DNA of 64,000 nt, taken from positions 10,237,241 to 10,301,240 of the forward strand of contig CM028894.1 in assembly GCA_016801885.1 (NCBI GenBank), written 5' to 3'. Both the position numbers and the translations under genes were made by a program. Source of the stretch: Toxotes chatareus (lineage: Eukaryota > Chordata > Actinopteri > Toxotidae). The notes below the pieces were generated by a model, which had not been told where the DNA came from, searched no databases, and saw only the letters and a list, made by a program, of their open reading frames with translations. Positions 14,353 to 26,000 of this stretch are shown here, one piece after another; the stretch's first letter is position 1, and each line of letters begins with the position of its first letter.

Positions 14353-14748
14353 TCTTACACTTATTTATTTGTTTTTTAAAGCATTTAAGTTTATCACTTA
14401 AGTAGTATCCATACAGTACTGCAGAGTGGTAAAGCTTACATGTGTATTTCGTATTTAGTATATATGTATGCTGGCTGTGTAGTGATGTCCCATCAGTTCA
14501 GAATACACAGAACAAGTCTTTGGTCGAGGAGTAGCGCTGGAGAAAATGAAGCCCTTATGATAATCTTATTGTTTGTCTGAGGGATGCAGCAGGTCAGTTG
14601 TCAGTATTAAGTCAAACATGAACCATACACCAGGGAAATAGTCCAGATGTTTACTACCGCAGGTGGCTATCCTTTGTTGACATTGTTGTGTTTGACAGTA
14701 CACAGTAGAGAGACTCAGAAAGAAACAGGAGACCGATCAGAATGATAA

Positions 14749-14820
14749 AAGTCCTGGATCTAACCCAGGATTCTGCAGGTATTTGGTATGCACATCGACC
14801 AGCTGAGCCACGGAGACACC
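14749..14820 (-). mobile_element. tRNA-headed SINE-like remnant
   Basis: On the minus strand there is a perfect pol III A-box, TGGCTCAGCTGG (14799-14810). A B-box-like GGGTTAGATCC (14756-14766) follows, with exactly the spacing expected in a tRNA (33 bp from the last A-box base to the first B-box base). The bases flanking the boxes do not pair into an acceptor stem, so this is not a working tRNA gene. A non-tRNA body follows on the minus strand towards 14640. A tRNA-derived SINE fragment or a tRNA pseudogene fits best. Confidence 0.5.
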
Positions 14821-17049
14821 CTAGATACCAATCATCCATCATACATACACAGTCTGAGTAAGGCTGCAGTGTGTGTTAATCCATTTCAAATTGAAGTCTG
14901 ATAATTGATGACTTTTACTTTATTTTTAAACAGGAACATCCTGATTATATTTAAAACTGCAGTGACCCTGAGATGGCCCGGGTTTTGTATTGTTGCCATG
15001 GAAACCTGTTTTATTACGCTGTGATAATGCTGTTGCAGAGTAACATACGGGACTTTCATCATTAACAATAGCTCTTTTCTATGGCTGAATACAATCTTGA
15101 ATGCGAGTCCTGTCCTCACCTCTAATGTAAGTTTCGCACAAGATGGCAACATAGTCTTTAATCTGATTTAAAACAACATGATGAAATGGGAAAATGTCAG
15201 AGGTTTGTTAAAAGCAATGCGTTGTTAAAACCTTTATAATTGGCTCTGAGGTGTTTCATCTGATGTAACATTTTGAAGGGATATATGTCAGGTAGTTTTA
15301 GCAACACGAATCTCTCTGGCCCTGGGCTCCAAAGATCTGTGCGTCTCTGACAGCAGCTGGGAACAGCTCACAGAAAGAAAAACAGCCAAGAGCCACAGTG
15401 TTTCCACCATGGTTCGTGGCCAGATAAACACCGACCTGCGTCCATATGTTCAGTGCTACCTCTGCTGGCACTGATATGGCTAAGACTTACGTCCATTCAG
15501 TTGTAGTAAGGCTCTTTTTTCAATCACAGGACTCACGGAAGGCCTCAGCCCTGATGAGGCTGAGCATAAACTAAAGTGTGTGGCTGAGGTAAACACCTGA
15601 GCTCATGATGTAAATATAGCAAGTGACCATCAAGTGTGAGGCATTATGCTAACTCTAAACATGCCCCTATCTTTTGGCAATCAAATTATGCCATGAAGTG
15701 ATTTTGGATCAGGGTAATGGGGGCTTTCTGGAGCCAAGATGCTGTGTGCAAACTGGATTGGGAGTAAAGTTCTGAAAGAACCCTTCCAAATGAAAGATGA
15801 CAGGTTTGAAATACAGAATTTTTTAAAGAAATGAAGACAAATGAATTTTCAGATTCGTTGAGATGGATTGGCACTCGGACCCCCACCACCCCTCCCCACC
15901 ACTATCTTCTACTTTCTCATGCATACTCTATCTCATTTGGTCACATACACATACACAGCAGGCACCTGCACACCACACACTTACAATTGCATTTGCACAT
16001 GCACACAATCAACAGACCGCATTTATTTCGTTTTATCTGGAGAAAAAAAAAAAAAGCACATGCAGAAAGAACACCAGCGCATATGGTGCTCATTTCTGCA
16101 CCAGTGGCCTAATGCTCTTAAGTTCATTCTTTGTTCTGAGCATCATTGTTTTAAAGGGGAAGACAAAGCGGGACAGTGTCCACATGCTGCTGCTTCATAG
16201 TGGAAAGTAGAACACTGTGGCTATTGTGTTTGTCACCTCCTAACTCCCTGCATCCTTAGCAAAACTGCTGACAGAGACAAGGTCACAAGTAGGGAATTAA
16301 ACATGACACTGCACTTTTATCAGTATCCTTTACCTTAAAATATTGAACATGCAGTACATGTGGAACCTGATTCTTGATGCAAGAACTGATGCTCACTAAA
16401 GTAAAGACAGCTTTGAAGCTTTACATTACAATAGCATTGTCCATCAGTGTATTTTTGACTTGTCTGATAACCTTTCACTAATTTTTGTAAATATTTGGGG
16501 TTCCGGGCTGTAAGTAGTTTCAAAAGACCTGGGTTTTTCAAGTATTGCTCTGACACACAGATGTAATGGTAACAAATGAGAGGCAACTAGGGCTACATGT
16601 TAGCTTGTGTTAGCATAGTAACTTACTTTTATTATAAGTGAAAAAGTAGTAGTAGTATATTATATTATAGTATTGATAATACTGTTGGTGCTTACCTGAG
16701 GTCAATTGCACCTATTTTTATTAAATTGCCACCACATCATTGTTAATATGAAACCTCTCAGGCCTTCTGAGTCAGCCTGTGAGCAACCAGCCCTCCTTTT
16801 TCTCCAAGATTAACATTTCATATGATCAGTCATGACAGATTATTTTCTTTCAGAGGCCCCCCGAAGGAAATCCAGAAAGGGCACTTTCTGCCTAAAGTCA
16901 CTTTAGCAGCTTTGAGCGGAGTTCTTCTTAGAGTTGACACATTTCATTTTTCATGTCCGGACTCAGACAGGCTTAGAAAGTGCTTTATGAGTGAAGGCTG
17001 AGCAGTTGCTTAGCGTTTTTTTTTTTTTAAACGCAGACTAAGGAGCCAA

Positions 17050-17530
17050 GAGTGGATGTGCGATTATATCTTAAAGGGAGGGGCTTGAACGGGTGTTGAG
17101 TTTGGTTTTATCATTGAGCGTAGTGGAGGACCGACTGCAGACTGCCTCTCTCTCTCTCCTCTCCCCTCACTCGACTCAAGAGCTCTACTTTGTCCCGTTA
17201 AGATCCACAGGTAAGCGCAAAACCTTTGAACCGCCTGCACGCTCGGCTCGTACGCTTTTATAGACGTGCTCCGGAGGAGAGTTCACGACCCGCTGATGCT
17301 TTAGCGAGAGGAAAAGAACGATGCATTATCGCGATGGCAGAATATCCCACTCTGGGTCTCCACTGTGCGCATGGGCTGCTGCTGCTGATACTTTTTCGCA
17401 GTATCTTGCCGCTCCCTCTTTTGTGCGCTTTCAACGCCAACAGTGAACTGACGGTGGAGTAAAGTCGTGATTGCGAGCTATAGTAAACTTTTCTATGGCT
17501 CGAGCGTTGACGCTGTCATGTAAATGTTTT
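17050..17530 (+). promoter_or_regulatory. cald1: CpG-rich putative cald1 promoter region
   Basis: This is the clearest cluster of CpG dinucleotides in the first 39 kb, in an otherwise CpG-poor AT-rich background. It includes a TATA-like ATTATATCTTAAA (17063-17075), a GC-box-like GGGAGGGGCT just after it, a pyrimidine-rich stretch near 17146-17170, and a strong splice donor at 17211. CpG density stays high for about 300 bp into the intron. This arrangement suits a promoter plus first exon. The transcription start is inferred only, roughly 17095-17125. Confidence 0.5.
17100..17210 (+). other. cald1: Candidate non-coding exon 1 of cald1
   Basis: The 3' border is a strong donor, CCACAG|GTAAGC, with the last exon base at 17210; the 5' border is approximate. 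The stretch has no ATG. If it is joined to the exon at 39695, the reading frame of the cald1 start codon meets an in-frame TAA at 17199-17201, seven codons before that ATG. This makes the exon a clean 5' leader and supports 39704 as the first in-frame start. Vertebrate caldesmon genes are known to have untranslated first exons and alternative promoters. The link to cald1 is inferred from position and strand. Confidence 0.42.
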
Positions 17531-18418
17531 GTTAACCGAGGGACTACACAAAGAGAAAGCATATGTCTACTTCTGTAATGCGCACTCGCTCCAACAGATT
17601 CTTATCGAACAAAGTATGAAGGGGCAGGGTGAAGGGAGGAGGAGGGGGGGGGGGGGTGTCTCCAAACCCCAGACCGGCCAAGTTTCTCATCGCCTCAGCA
17701 GCCGACATTGCTTTAACTATTGCCTAAAACAATTTTTTGTAGGACTGGAACAGAATTTTTTAAAGAGAGATATACAGGTTTTGGTTTTTAATAACATTCT
17801 TTGCCAGTAGAATCCCCCAAACTCTAAAGGAAAGCTGTAATCTTGGCCCATAACAGCAGAATGTGGATAAATCTGTTGAAATTTGACATGTGGAAAGTGT
17901 ACATAGTTGGCTAAAGGCAAGGATGGGCCTCACTATAGGCCACCAGCACACCACATGCCCCTCAAAGATCTGGTTTGACCATGGGATCGTGCTGAGTTAC
18001 ACATGTCGTTTGGTGTATGCACATTAAACACATCCAGCATCTCCTGCAGACAAAGCCATAGGGCAGGCTCGCAAAGGTTTGGCCTGCTCATTCGCAGATG
18101 AATCCTCTTCTCATCCTTTCAAGGTATCACATTCTTTGCAATACCACCAGCCCTGAGGCAAAAAGAGACTCTTCAACTCTCATTGTACTTGAGTTGGGCA
18201 GCAAGTCTTTTGATCTCGGCTTTATTACATAGTAGTATCTGTGAAATGGAAGCATGGAAAATGGAAGAGGGTGGAGGGAGGGAGCTGCAGAGGGTAGATC
18301 TGTAGGTTCTTTTTTTTTTTCAATGCTTTTGGGCTAGAGACAGCATAGCAATTGTCCATGAAACTGTATCTGATAAGTTGTGCAGTGTTTGGAAAACACG
18401 TGGAGAATGCCCTCCGCT

Positions 18419-18428
18419 CCTTATAAGG
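18419..18428. promoter_or_regulatory. cald1: Perfect CArG box (SRF site)
   Basis: CCTTATAAGG is a fully palindromic match to the serum response factor consensus CC(A/T)6GG. It lies 1.2 kb downstream of the putative exon 1 donor. SRF with MRTF or myocardin drives caldesmon in smooth muscle and fibroblasts (family knowledge). About five matches are expected by chance in 64 kb at this base composition, so position, not rarity, is the argument. Confidence 0.35.
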
Positions 18429-18785
18429 CGCAGGCCCAACCTGGTGACAGATGATTGGAATAGCCTCTGGAATGCAATTCACAACAGTCCTCCAGTACAG
18501 TGATGTACCCCCACTGCTCTGTCAGATGAGCTAAGTACCCCTTCATCAACACCAACTGTGTTTGTTTGAACTGATTCTAAACTGGATGTTGTTTAACAGT
18601 GTTTATTTTATAAACGTGCAAATTGCTACAACAACTTCTTCATACAGTTGTTTGCTAACAACTGGAGCATTTGGAGCACAACCTCAACATTTCAGACATT
18701 TGCCTGTTACCTTTAGTTATTGCAACCATTTCTCCACTATTTTGCACCACTTAGTCATCAAGCCATTCATCAGTGGCTTTAAATG

Positions 18786-19005
18786 TTCAGAAACTTTGTC
18801 CCAACACTGTTGCAGAAGTTCCCACTAATGTGTTGCACTTGTAGTTTGCTTTGTTTTCACTTTCTGTCCAGTTGATCACAAACCAGCTCCATGGGGTTTA
18901 AGTCTGGAGGCTGTTGGTCTTCACCATGTGAAGCCACCGTCTGGCGCTTTTCTTGTAAAGTTTTGGGTCATTAGCTTGCTGTAGGATGATCTCCGACCAA
19001 CCAAT
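18786..19005 (-). pseudogene. Degenerate Tc1/mariner-like transposase remnant
   Basis: Read on the minus strand, three consecutive blocks match the C-terminal catalytic half of Tc1-type transposases. The first is GWSEIILQQANDPK (the family's NDPKH region, about 18920-19003). The second is PPDLNPMELVCDQLDRK, with the hallmark DLNP followed by the acidic residue of the DD34E triad. The third is a WELLQQCWDKVSE-like block ending near 18786. The last block is separated from the second by a frame change and has an in-frame TAG before WELL. The N-terminal DNA-binding half and terminal repeats were not recognised. It is a dead relic on the strand opposite to cald1. Confidence 0.8.
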
Positions 19006-22000
19006 CTGTCCTCCTTTGTTACTTTCCTTTTTCTCTCCATTGTGATAGTAATATACAGGCCTACTTACTGCTGTGCAGTATTGTAACACAGTTTGTTCCA
19101 ACACTGCCTTTGTATAGACAGAGGGTTTGTAAGTCATCAGCAAAAGTTGTGGCACCTGTCAGAACTGTCTGCATTAACTTTCAAGGCTTCATTTACTTCC
19201 ATTTCTGCAGGAAGGGTGGAAGTTTAACCTTTGGCAGTTTATATTTTGCCTTTGTTTCTAGGCTGAAACACACAGAAAACAACAGGCTTTACAGTCAAAT
19301 GCATGTAGCCCTTTGTAGTGCACGTAGAAGGGGATTTTATAATTGGCATGATATGATATGGGTGCGGAGGAATCTGGAGGTAATTGCACAGAGTGATAAC
19401 AGGGGTTTGGCAGTGTGGGGCGAGAACCATGGCCAGGGTTAGGGCTGGGCGGGCAGGATGTAGGGAACACTGCCATGCATTTCCGGAGTCTGGCTCTGAA
19501 CTGCACAGTGCGGTGGAGGCTTCTAGTTACTGTATGCTGGCTCCCTCTCCTTCTCCCTCCCTTCTCTCATACACTTGATTAAAGTTAAATGTTGGATCAG
19601 GTGATTATTGTGCCTTGTTCTCATCATAATCAACATCTGCTAAAGCACACAGCATTCATGAGTCCTGTTTACATGCATGCAATATATGTGGGTGCTTTGT
19701 TATAGCTTGATCCAAGATATTCATAATCCAGCACAGTATCAAGTTCCAAAGCAAGAATCCAGAGTTTTCCTGCAAGGCAATAGTTTCTTACCACCACTGA
19801 GCCGAGGCAGCCAACCAAGTGGCAAAGTGAATTTGAATAGAGTGGAAAACTGGCAAAGATAATTTTCTGAAACAGATGATCAGGCCGTTCAGTTCTTTTT
19901 TTGGTAGATGTTTACCTATACTGTGTTCAGTGTTTAAGGTTTTTTTAAATGTGGTTCAGTTTCCAGTGATCACATGCTGACACGTCAGTCCAAACATACA
20001 TTGTTTCTGCACAGCAGGTGCCAGAGCTATTTTCTGGTTCCTTCTCATAATGGACCAGTGAAACTATGTCAAGCATGTTTCTTGTGTTCTAAACTTTGTG
20101 CCCTTTGGCTTTTAATTTTATGCAGCCTTTTTCTTTTTTTTTTTTTTTGTTCTAAGAATATGGTTTGATATACTGATGCAGCTCCACCATGCCCGCAGAA
20201 CCACATGCAAAATGATTTCTTTCTGTATCATCTGTGGTGTCCTTGTCATCAGTTGACCAGGGAATAAAGTTAGTTTAGGTTTTAGGTTTGTGTCTTCTGG
20301 ACAACAGCAGGAGTAGGACAGGGTTCAGCTCATTTGAAGTGATTGTGATTGACGTGCAACTAGCGCTCATGGGACTCTGGCCCTGGACTCGAGCCCCACA
20401 GCGTACTCGTTCTGTTCCCCCTTGCCTTTGAATTCGATAGCATGTAATTTGAATGCGCTGCATCCAGAACCGCACACTAAGTTGTATAATATGGTGAGCT
20501 TGGACGGACGGGCAGATCTCGGCTTGGAAAGGAATTCTTAACTCTTTCACAGAGTAACGACGGTCAGCAAGTGGTAGACAAAAACTGGTGGTGCTGCTTA
20601 ATTGGTTGTGAAGTCACACGAGGGCATGAAACTTTAGATGATGTTTATTTAGGTCCTGGAAAATATGCAGTACGAGTTTTGCAGATGTTTGTGATGTAAA
20701 TTTAAAATTCCTCCTAATTTGCCATTTTAAAAAGAAAAACCTCTCATGCCATGAAATTTCCCTCTGTGTAATTTAGCTTTATATTCTGTTTGTTGTTCCT
20801 CATTACGCAGCCAACATGACATGGAACAGTTCTGGAGGGGAATATCCACACTGCTCTTGGATATTCTGCCGTTTGTTCACTGCACAGTCAGACTCTGGTT
20901 GTCTCTTGGGTGTTGGAGAATGCTTGCTCTCATTTTTTGTCTCGTCTTTTAATCGACCCATACTCTGGCCTATAACAGATTTACCACGTCCCAAGTCTTA
21001 TTTAATCAAACCACATTTACAAAGCTGTTTTCAAGCCACAGATTTATTACGCTGTACTTGCAAAAAGAATTTCACACTGATCCTTCCTCCTAGGATCTGT
21101 GTCTTTTACTTCCCTTCTTTCCGAACTATTTCCCAAACTTGGATTCTCCTGACTGGAGCAGTCATGTGGGCACGAAAGACCTGTATTTGAATTCCTCTGG
21201 GCTTTAGTCACACTCTGATGAAGAGGGTTTGTTAGATCAGCCTCTCACTCGTGTCGTTTTCTGACTTTAAAGTGCTATCACTCAAGGCCAGATTGCCTAA
21301 TAGGCAGCATGGCATGTCGGTGTTGGTAATTGGCATATTGGTCTGCCATCTGCTAGTTGCCAGATGCCAAGCTCCACCAGAAGTTTCATAGCTATAAAAA
21401 ATAGTATTGTATTCCTTTGCTCCTAACTAAATCCTTTTTTTCTGTGGGTGATTTAATTCATGAGGCAGCGTTGCTTTATATCTTAAAAGGTAAAACCTCC
21501 TCTCTTACTCACGTGGTCTACATTTCTTGGGGTTTTTGTGGATGATTGATTGTGCAAGAGTGAGGTCAGTGCTCCGAAGCACTGTTTCTGATGTCATCCT
21601 ACAAAGATGCATGTTCTTCCCTTCGTTCCCCAAAGTGGGTTATTCGGAGAAGTGTACAACACTGTTGAGTGGGACATTTAGCCTTTGGGCTTCTTCTCAT
21701 CTGATAAAACAAGCACAGGAAATGTCTCTGTTAGCTGATTGGCCTTGTGTTTTCATTTCGGCGTCCTCCCACTGGGACCTCAGACTTGCATAGTGTGTCC
21801 CTGTGGCAGAGAAACCACCTTAACTTGTCTCTCTCCTAACAGCTACATTAACTTTCCCTTTGCCTCTCTCCTTCCCTTTGACACCAATCTATTCGACCTC
21901 AGCCATTTTCTCCCGAAAAGAAATGATTACTATAACGTTCATTCTCACTTCACCCTGCTTCTTCTTTTCGCCAGCTTTCCATTCTTTCCCCTCTGTCCTC

Positions 22001-22212
22001 TCTTCACCTCTCCTCTCCTCCTCCTCCTTCTTTCTACTCTCAGCCTATCGTCTTCCTCCCATAGCGTTGCAAAACTAAACAAACATTGCTAATCAAGAGC
22101 CTGTCAAATCACCTTTTAAAAGTCCCATATTTTAGGGTAATGGGGAATTAAGGGAACATGGAGGTAATAAGGTGATGTAAATCCCAGCGGCGTGTGTGAA
22201 AAATACCACTGA

Positions 22213-22249
22213 GTGTAAACACATGACCGGTGAGGTCATGTGTTTACAC
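22213..22249. repeat. Perfect 16-bp inverted repeat, 5-nt loop
   Basis: The left arm GTGTAAACACATGACC (22213-22228) and right arm GGTCATGTGTTTACAC (22234-22249) are exact reverse complements around GGTGA. The arms contain a forkhead-like GTAAACA core. There is no coding context. Confidence 0.9.
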
Positions 22250-22695
22250 AGTTAGCAAGGTTAACCGCTCTATGAATCGCACGGGGGGAAAACAGACAGG
22301 GCAGTGTGTGGGTCAGTAATAGGCCTGCTGGATTTATGCTTGTGGCTATAGAGGCGCTGTGTGTGTTGAAGTGTGTATGGCGAACTTGAAGGACAGCTTG
22401 CAGAGTCCAGGTTGGACGCCCGCCATCATGGGAGTGAGAACTGGCGAGAGCGAGATCAGGCTTATGTGTGGTAATGATGAAAGTGAGGACTTACCTCATA
22501 CACATAAAACAATCACTGTGTCCTTACATGGGTATTCACATGAGTCAGACTTCTGTTCATTCTTTGGAAGAGCTTCAAAGTTGAGAATATTTTTTATTCC
22601 AACCAAGTTCTAAGTATTTGAAGATTTATTCTGAGTCTTGATGTAAAATCTAAGGAGAATACAGCATTGTCCTGTGATCTCACCACGTATATTTA

Positions 22696-23054
22696 AAGCT
22701 GCAACTAGGGGTTATTTTTACCCTTGAATCTACTGATTATTTTCTAAATTAATCACTGAATTGTTTAGCCAGTATACCTTCACAATTTTTTTTGCTGAAC
22801 AAGTTGGCAGCTATGTCTGGAAACAGCACTGATAAGCGTGGTGAGAGTGAATCGAAAAAGGAAAGTTGCGGGTCATAAAACCAAAACAATGCGTTGAAAG
22901 ACGCTAAAATAACACTGAAACGCTCAGTATAGCAGAGGTCACCGTGAGCACCTCTTTTCACATTACAAATATGGATTGTAGCAGCTTTAAATGATTCATA
23001 GACAGTTAAATTCAGCTAATCATTTAATCAAGTAACTGACTATTTTCAGCTCTA
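22696..23054. mobile_element. Old palindromic MITE-like repeat
   Basis: The left end reads AAGCTGCAACTAGG and continues with GATTATTTTCTAAATTAATC. The right end, read in reverse complement, gives TAGAGCTGAAAATAGTCAG and then TTGATTAAATGATTAG. These are decayed versions of the ends of the teleost family that starts with a GGGCTGCAACTAACGATTATTTT-type sequence (recalled, not aligned). The middle is not coding. A second relative lies at 51434-51600. Confidence 0.45.
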
Positions 23055-26000
23055 AATAAAATTTCATTCATTCATAATGTTTCTCAAACCTTTCACAGTC
23101 CTCGTACATAAAGTTAAACTCTAGACATGTGTCTTATAGCAAGGCACTCTGTTGTAAATGGTCTGTATCCGTCTTTCCCACCTGAATAAGCCAGTGAGGC
23201 AGCAGCACAGTCTGAGGTCTGTGTCGGGGCTGCAGTCGGGAGCAGTGGTAATTGTTTAAGAGTGCATTTATAGAGTGTAGTCTTTGTGCCTCCTAATCAG
23301 AAGCATACTCAGGCATTTACATATGAGCCTCCGAGGATTGCTCAGGAATGTATTACAAGCAAGGCGAGGGGACAGGAGAGTAAGAAAGCCGGAGTTAGTG
23401 CGCCACTCCACTGTTGCCTTTTCTTTCCACTTCACATGTCACGGCCCTGTTGGGAGCGGGTAAGGTAAGTGGTGGTGATGGCTGGTGGTGGTGGGGTGGT
23501 GGAGGGGTGGGTTGAAAGTGATTAAGGCTGAAGATCAAAAGCACAGAATGGCTGATGCAAAGCCATTCCTCCCTCAACACCAGTAACAAATGAAGAGTAT
23601 GTTTAGGCACACTTTGAGCATTCCCTTCCTGTGTCTTTGAGTCATGGATACCAAGGATTTCTCAAAAAAAAAAAAAAAGTAGAAATACAATGCTCTCATC
23701 TATCTACCTACCAGAGACCTTTATAGATTAGATCTGTTTTTGTGCATTCATTCAGTATGCATTAGGTAATTTGTCAATTTTTCTCTCTGTACTCAAACTC
23801 GGAGCTGGCAAGGGGACAAGGAGAACAAAAATATGGTCTCAGAAAACCATTTTAATCAGACAGTGCTCTGCAGGGACAGAGGCTGGCATAGGAGAGCTCT
23901 TTACCTCATCAGAGATCTGCCAGTGGTGATTGGGAGAAACACTCAGTCAGGTTTTTATTGAATAACCCCAGCTCTGTACTGGAGGGGTTTTACTGTAATA
24001 GAGCAGCTCTACAGCCGCCGAGGTGACAGCCAAATGGTACTTATTAAACCAAGGGCTGATTCATACTGTATGCCCTACTGCAGTTTAACCTTGTTGGAGG
24101 CTTATGGTTTGGCTTTAATGCTGAAGTCCAGTCATATTTTTTATGACCGAGCTACATATGCGTATGATTATCCTCTGATCAGACAGCAAAGTTCACAAAT
24201 TTCCTTTGTTAAAAGACACATGAATACAATTACTTAATAGGGACAGTGATACATTTCATCCTACATCCAGTTTTAGTTGTAATATCCACTTGAACAACAT
24301 ATGTGCTCAATAGTTTAGATCAAAGCTTTCTTGGAGATGCGCATTCGCGCCTCAATAGTATCAGAACAACTGAGATGCCGTTGTGTTCAGGAATAATAGC
24401 TGTGGGTCCCGTCATCTCTGCTTATTTACCCAGCACACAGCTCCCTGCACAAATTGAGCATGACGTCTAATGGAGTGCGAGTGTGGATTAATTACCCCCA
24501 CATTTAGACTAATGGCTCCTTCTCTTCTGATTAATGATGACACATGTCGCACAGAGGAGAGCTCAGCTAAAACATGCTTAGTTTTCTGCTGAAATAATAT
24601 ATTTGGAATTGTAAGATAATTGTAAGACAAAATCAGCTTATGTGAAGAGTCTTTATTTTGCATAATAGCAAAATCGTAAGCTATTGAGTGCCCTTTAATG
24701 GCAAAGTAGTATTACATATAGAGAAGGTACCCGTAACCACCCTTGTATTATCATGTACATGTACTAATGCTGAGTTACTGTATGTTAGGTGTAGGAATCA
24801 GTTGAGTTGCATCAATAGACAGAACATTAATCTGCAAATATTTTAACATTGGATTGACCGTTTCTGTCATATTTAATGCAAAAATACCAAATATTTGGTC
24901 GTTGCAGCTTCTCATTTATGACAATTTGATGTTAATATCTGCAAATATATGGGCCTTAATGAAGTATCGGCCTAGCTCTCCTTGCTACTAAGCCGAATAT
25001 CAATATATTAGTGTGTCATGATTCTTGGCCTGACTTGGTTTTATTTATGGGGGAGCTAATGGTTTTGGGAGGATTGTTGATGATTCATTGGAGCAGATGT
25101 TGAAGAAGGTACCAATACAACTGAGTATACAAGAGGGATGGGATGTGGTGCCCATTCTGGCTGGAGTCATTAAACCTGCCTTAATGAGAAACAAAACACC
25201 CAGACCCCCCCCCCCCAAGAACAATGGGTTCTTGTTATCAAAGAGTCTGCATCCAATGTATGATGGAGTCTGGCTTGTGTCCCGGCAGATTTTTCATGAG
25301 AATCTATGTGCCTGAGTCAAACCCTGAGCCCCACAGTGCCACTCACTCGTGTGACAGCCACCTGGGAGACCACCTTGGAAAATAGGCCCCTATTAGTTCA
25401 GGTTAGACTTAATGACCAGTAATGGTACACTGGCCAAGCCAAACTGTGCAAAAAGGGCTCTGGGCAGGCCGAAATGAAATACCAGTCACTCAAGCTCTGA
25501 ACATAAACACAAGGTGGGTGGTGGGTGGGGGTGGATAGGTATGTCTGTAGGTGCTTGTCTATGTGTATGAGGGGGTTCAGACATACATCTCTGTGTTTGA
25601 GAGCAGGGTCGACCCAGGTGGAGGAGACAATTTCAAGCAAGAGTAAATGCTTGCCCCCCCATGGACAGATTAGTGTCGGGGTGTGGGGGGGGGTCGACTG
25701 TGGTTTTGGATTTATTCCCATTTAGCTCTGCTGCTTTGTGAACCAAATCTCATTTCCAGTTTTGCCATCAGCTAAAAAAAAAAAGGCTAGCAGCAACCTC
25801 AACGGAGCAACCAGAGAAGCCTCCTAAGAGCACCACTCAATTATTTACAATTTCATGGCTGTCTGAGATATGTTATTCTAATAAATTTAGGAATTAGGAG
25901 GCTTAAATACCGCACATGGTATTAACCTCTAAAGCTGAATTTTATCCTCAATTTAGCAGTAAATGCCACATCATGCTAATGGCATTCAATGATGATTGCG

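Larger units (their letters stand above)
1..17050. other. Upstream non-coding region with dispersed repeats
   Basis: No stretch here gives a protein I recognise, and the open frames are short, often repeat-derived and lack a convincing chain of splice sites. It holds an imperfect inverted repeat (862-987), a hAT-type MITE (3526-3729), three long (TG)n tracts (5526, 5719, 7988), a copy of a dispersed percomorph repeat (about 14100-14352) and a tRNA-headed SINE-like block (about 14749-14820). It is either intergenic DNA 5' of cald1 or, if an alternative promoter lies outside the window, part of a longer first intron. Confidence 0.6.

Noticed and set aside
14749..14822. Functional tRNA gene on the minus strand
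   Set aside because: A- and B-box are present, but the 5' and 3' flanks cannot form an acceptor stem.
17226..17462. A 78-codon frame just inside intron 1 with an internal signal-peptide-like stretch (HGLLLLILFRSILPLPLL)
   Set aside because: It lies in the CpG-rich intron start, stops at once after the hydrophobic part, has no good donor, and matches nothing known. GC-rich sequence next to a promoter easily gives such frames.
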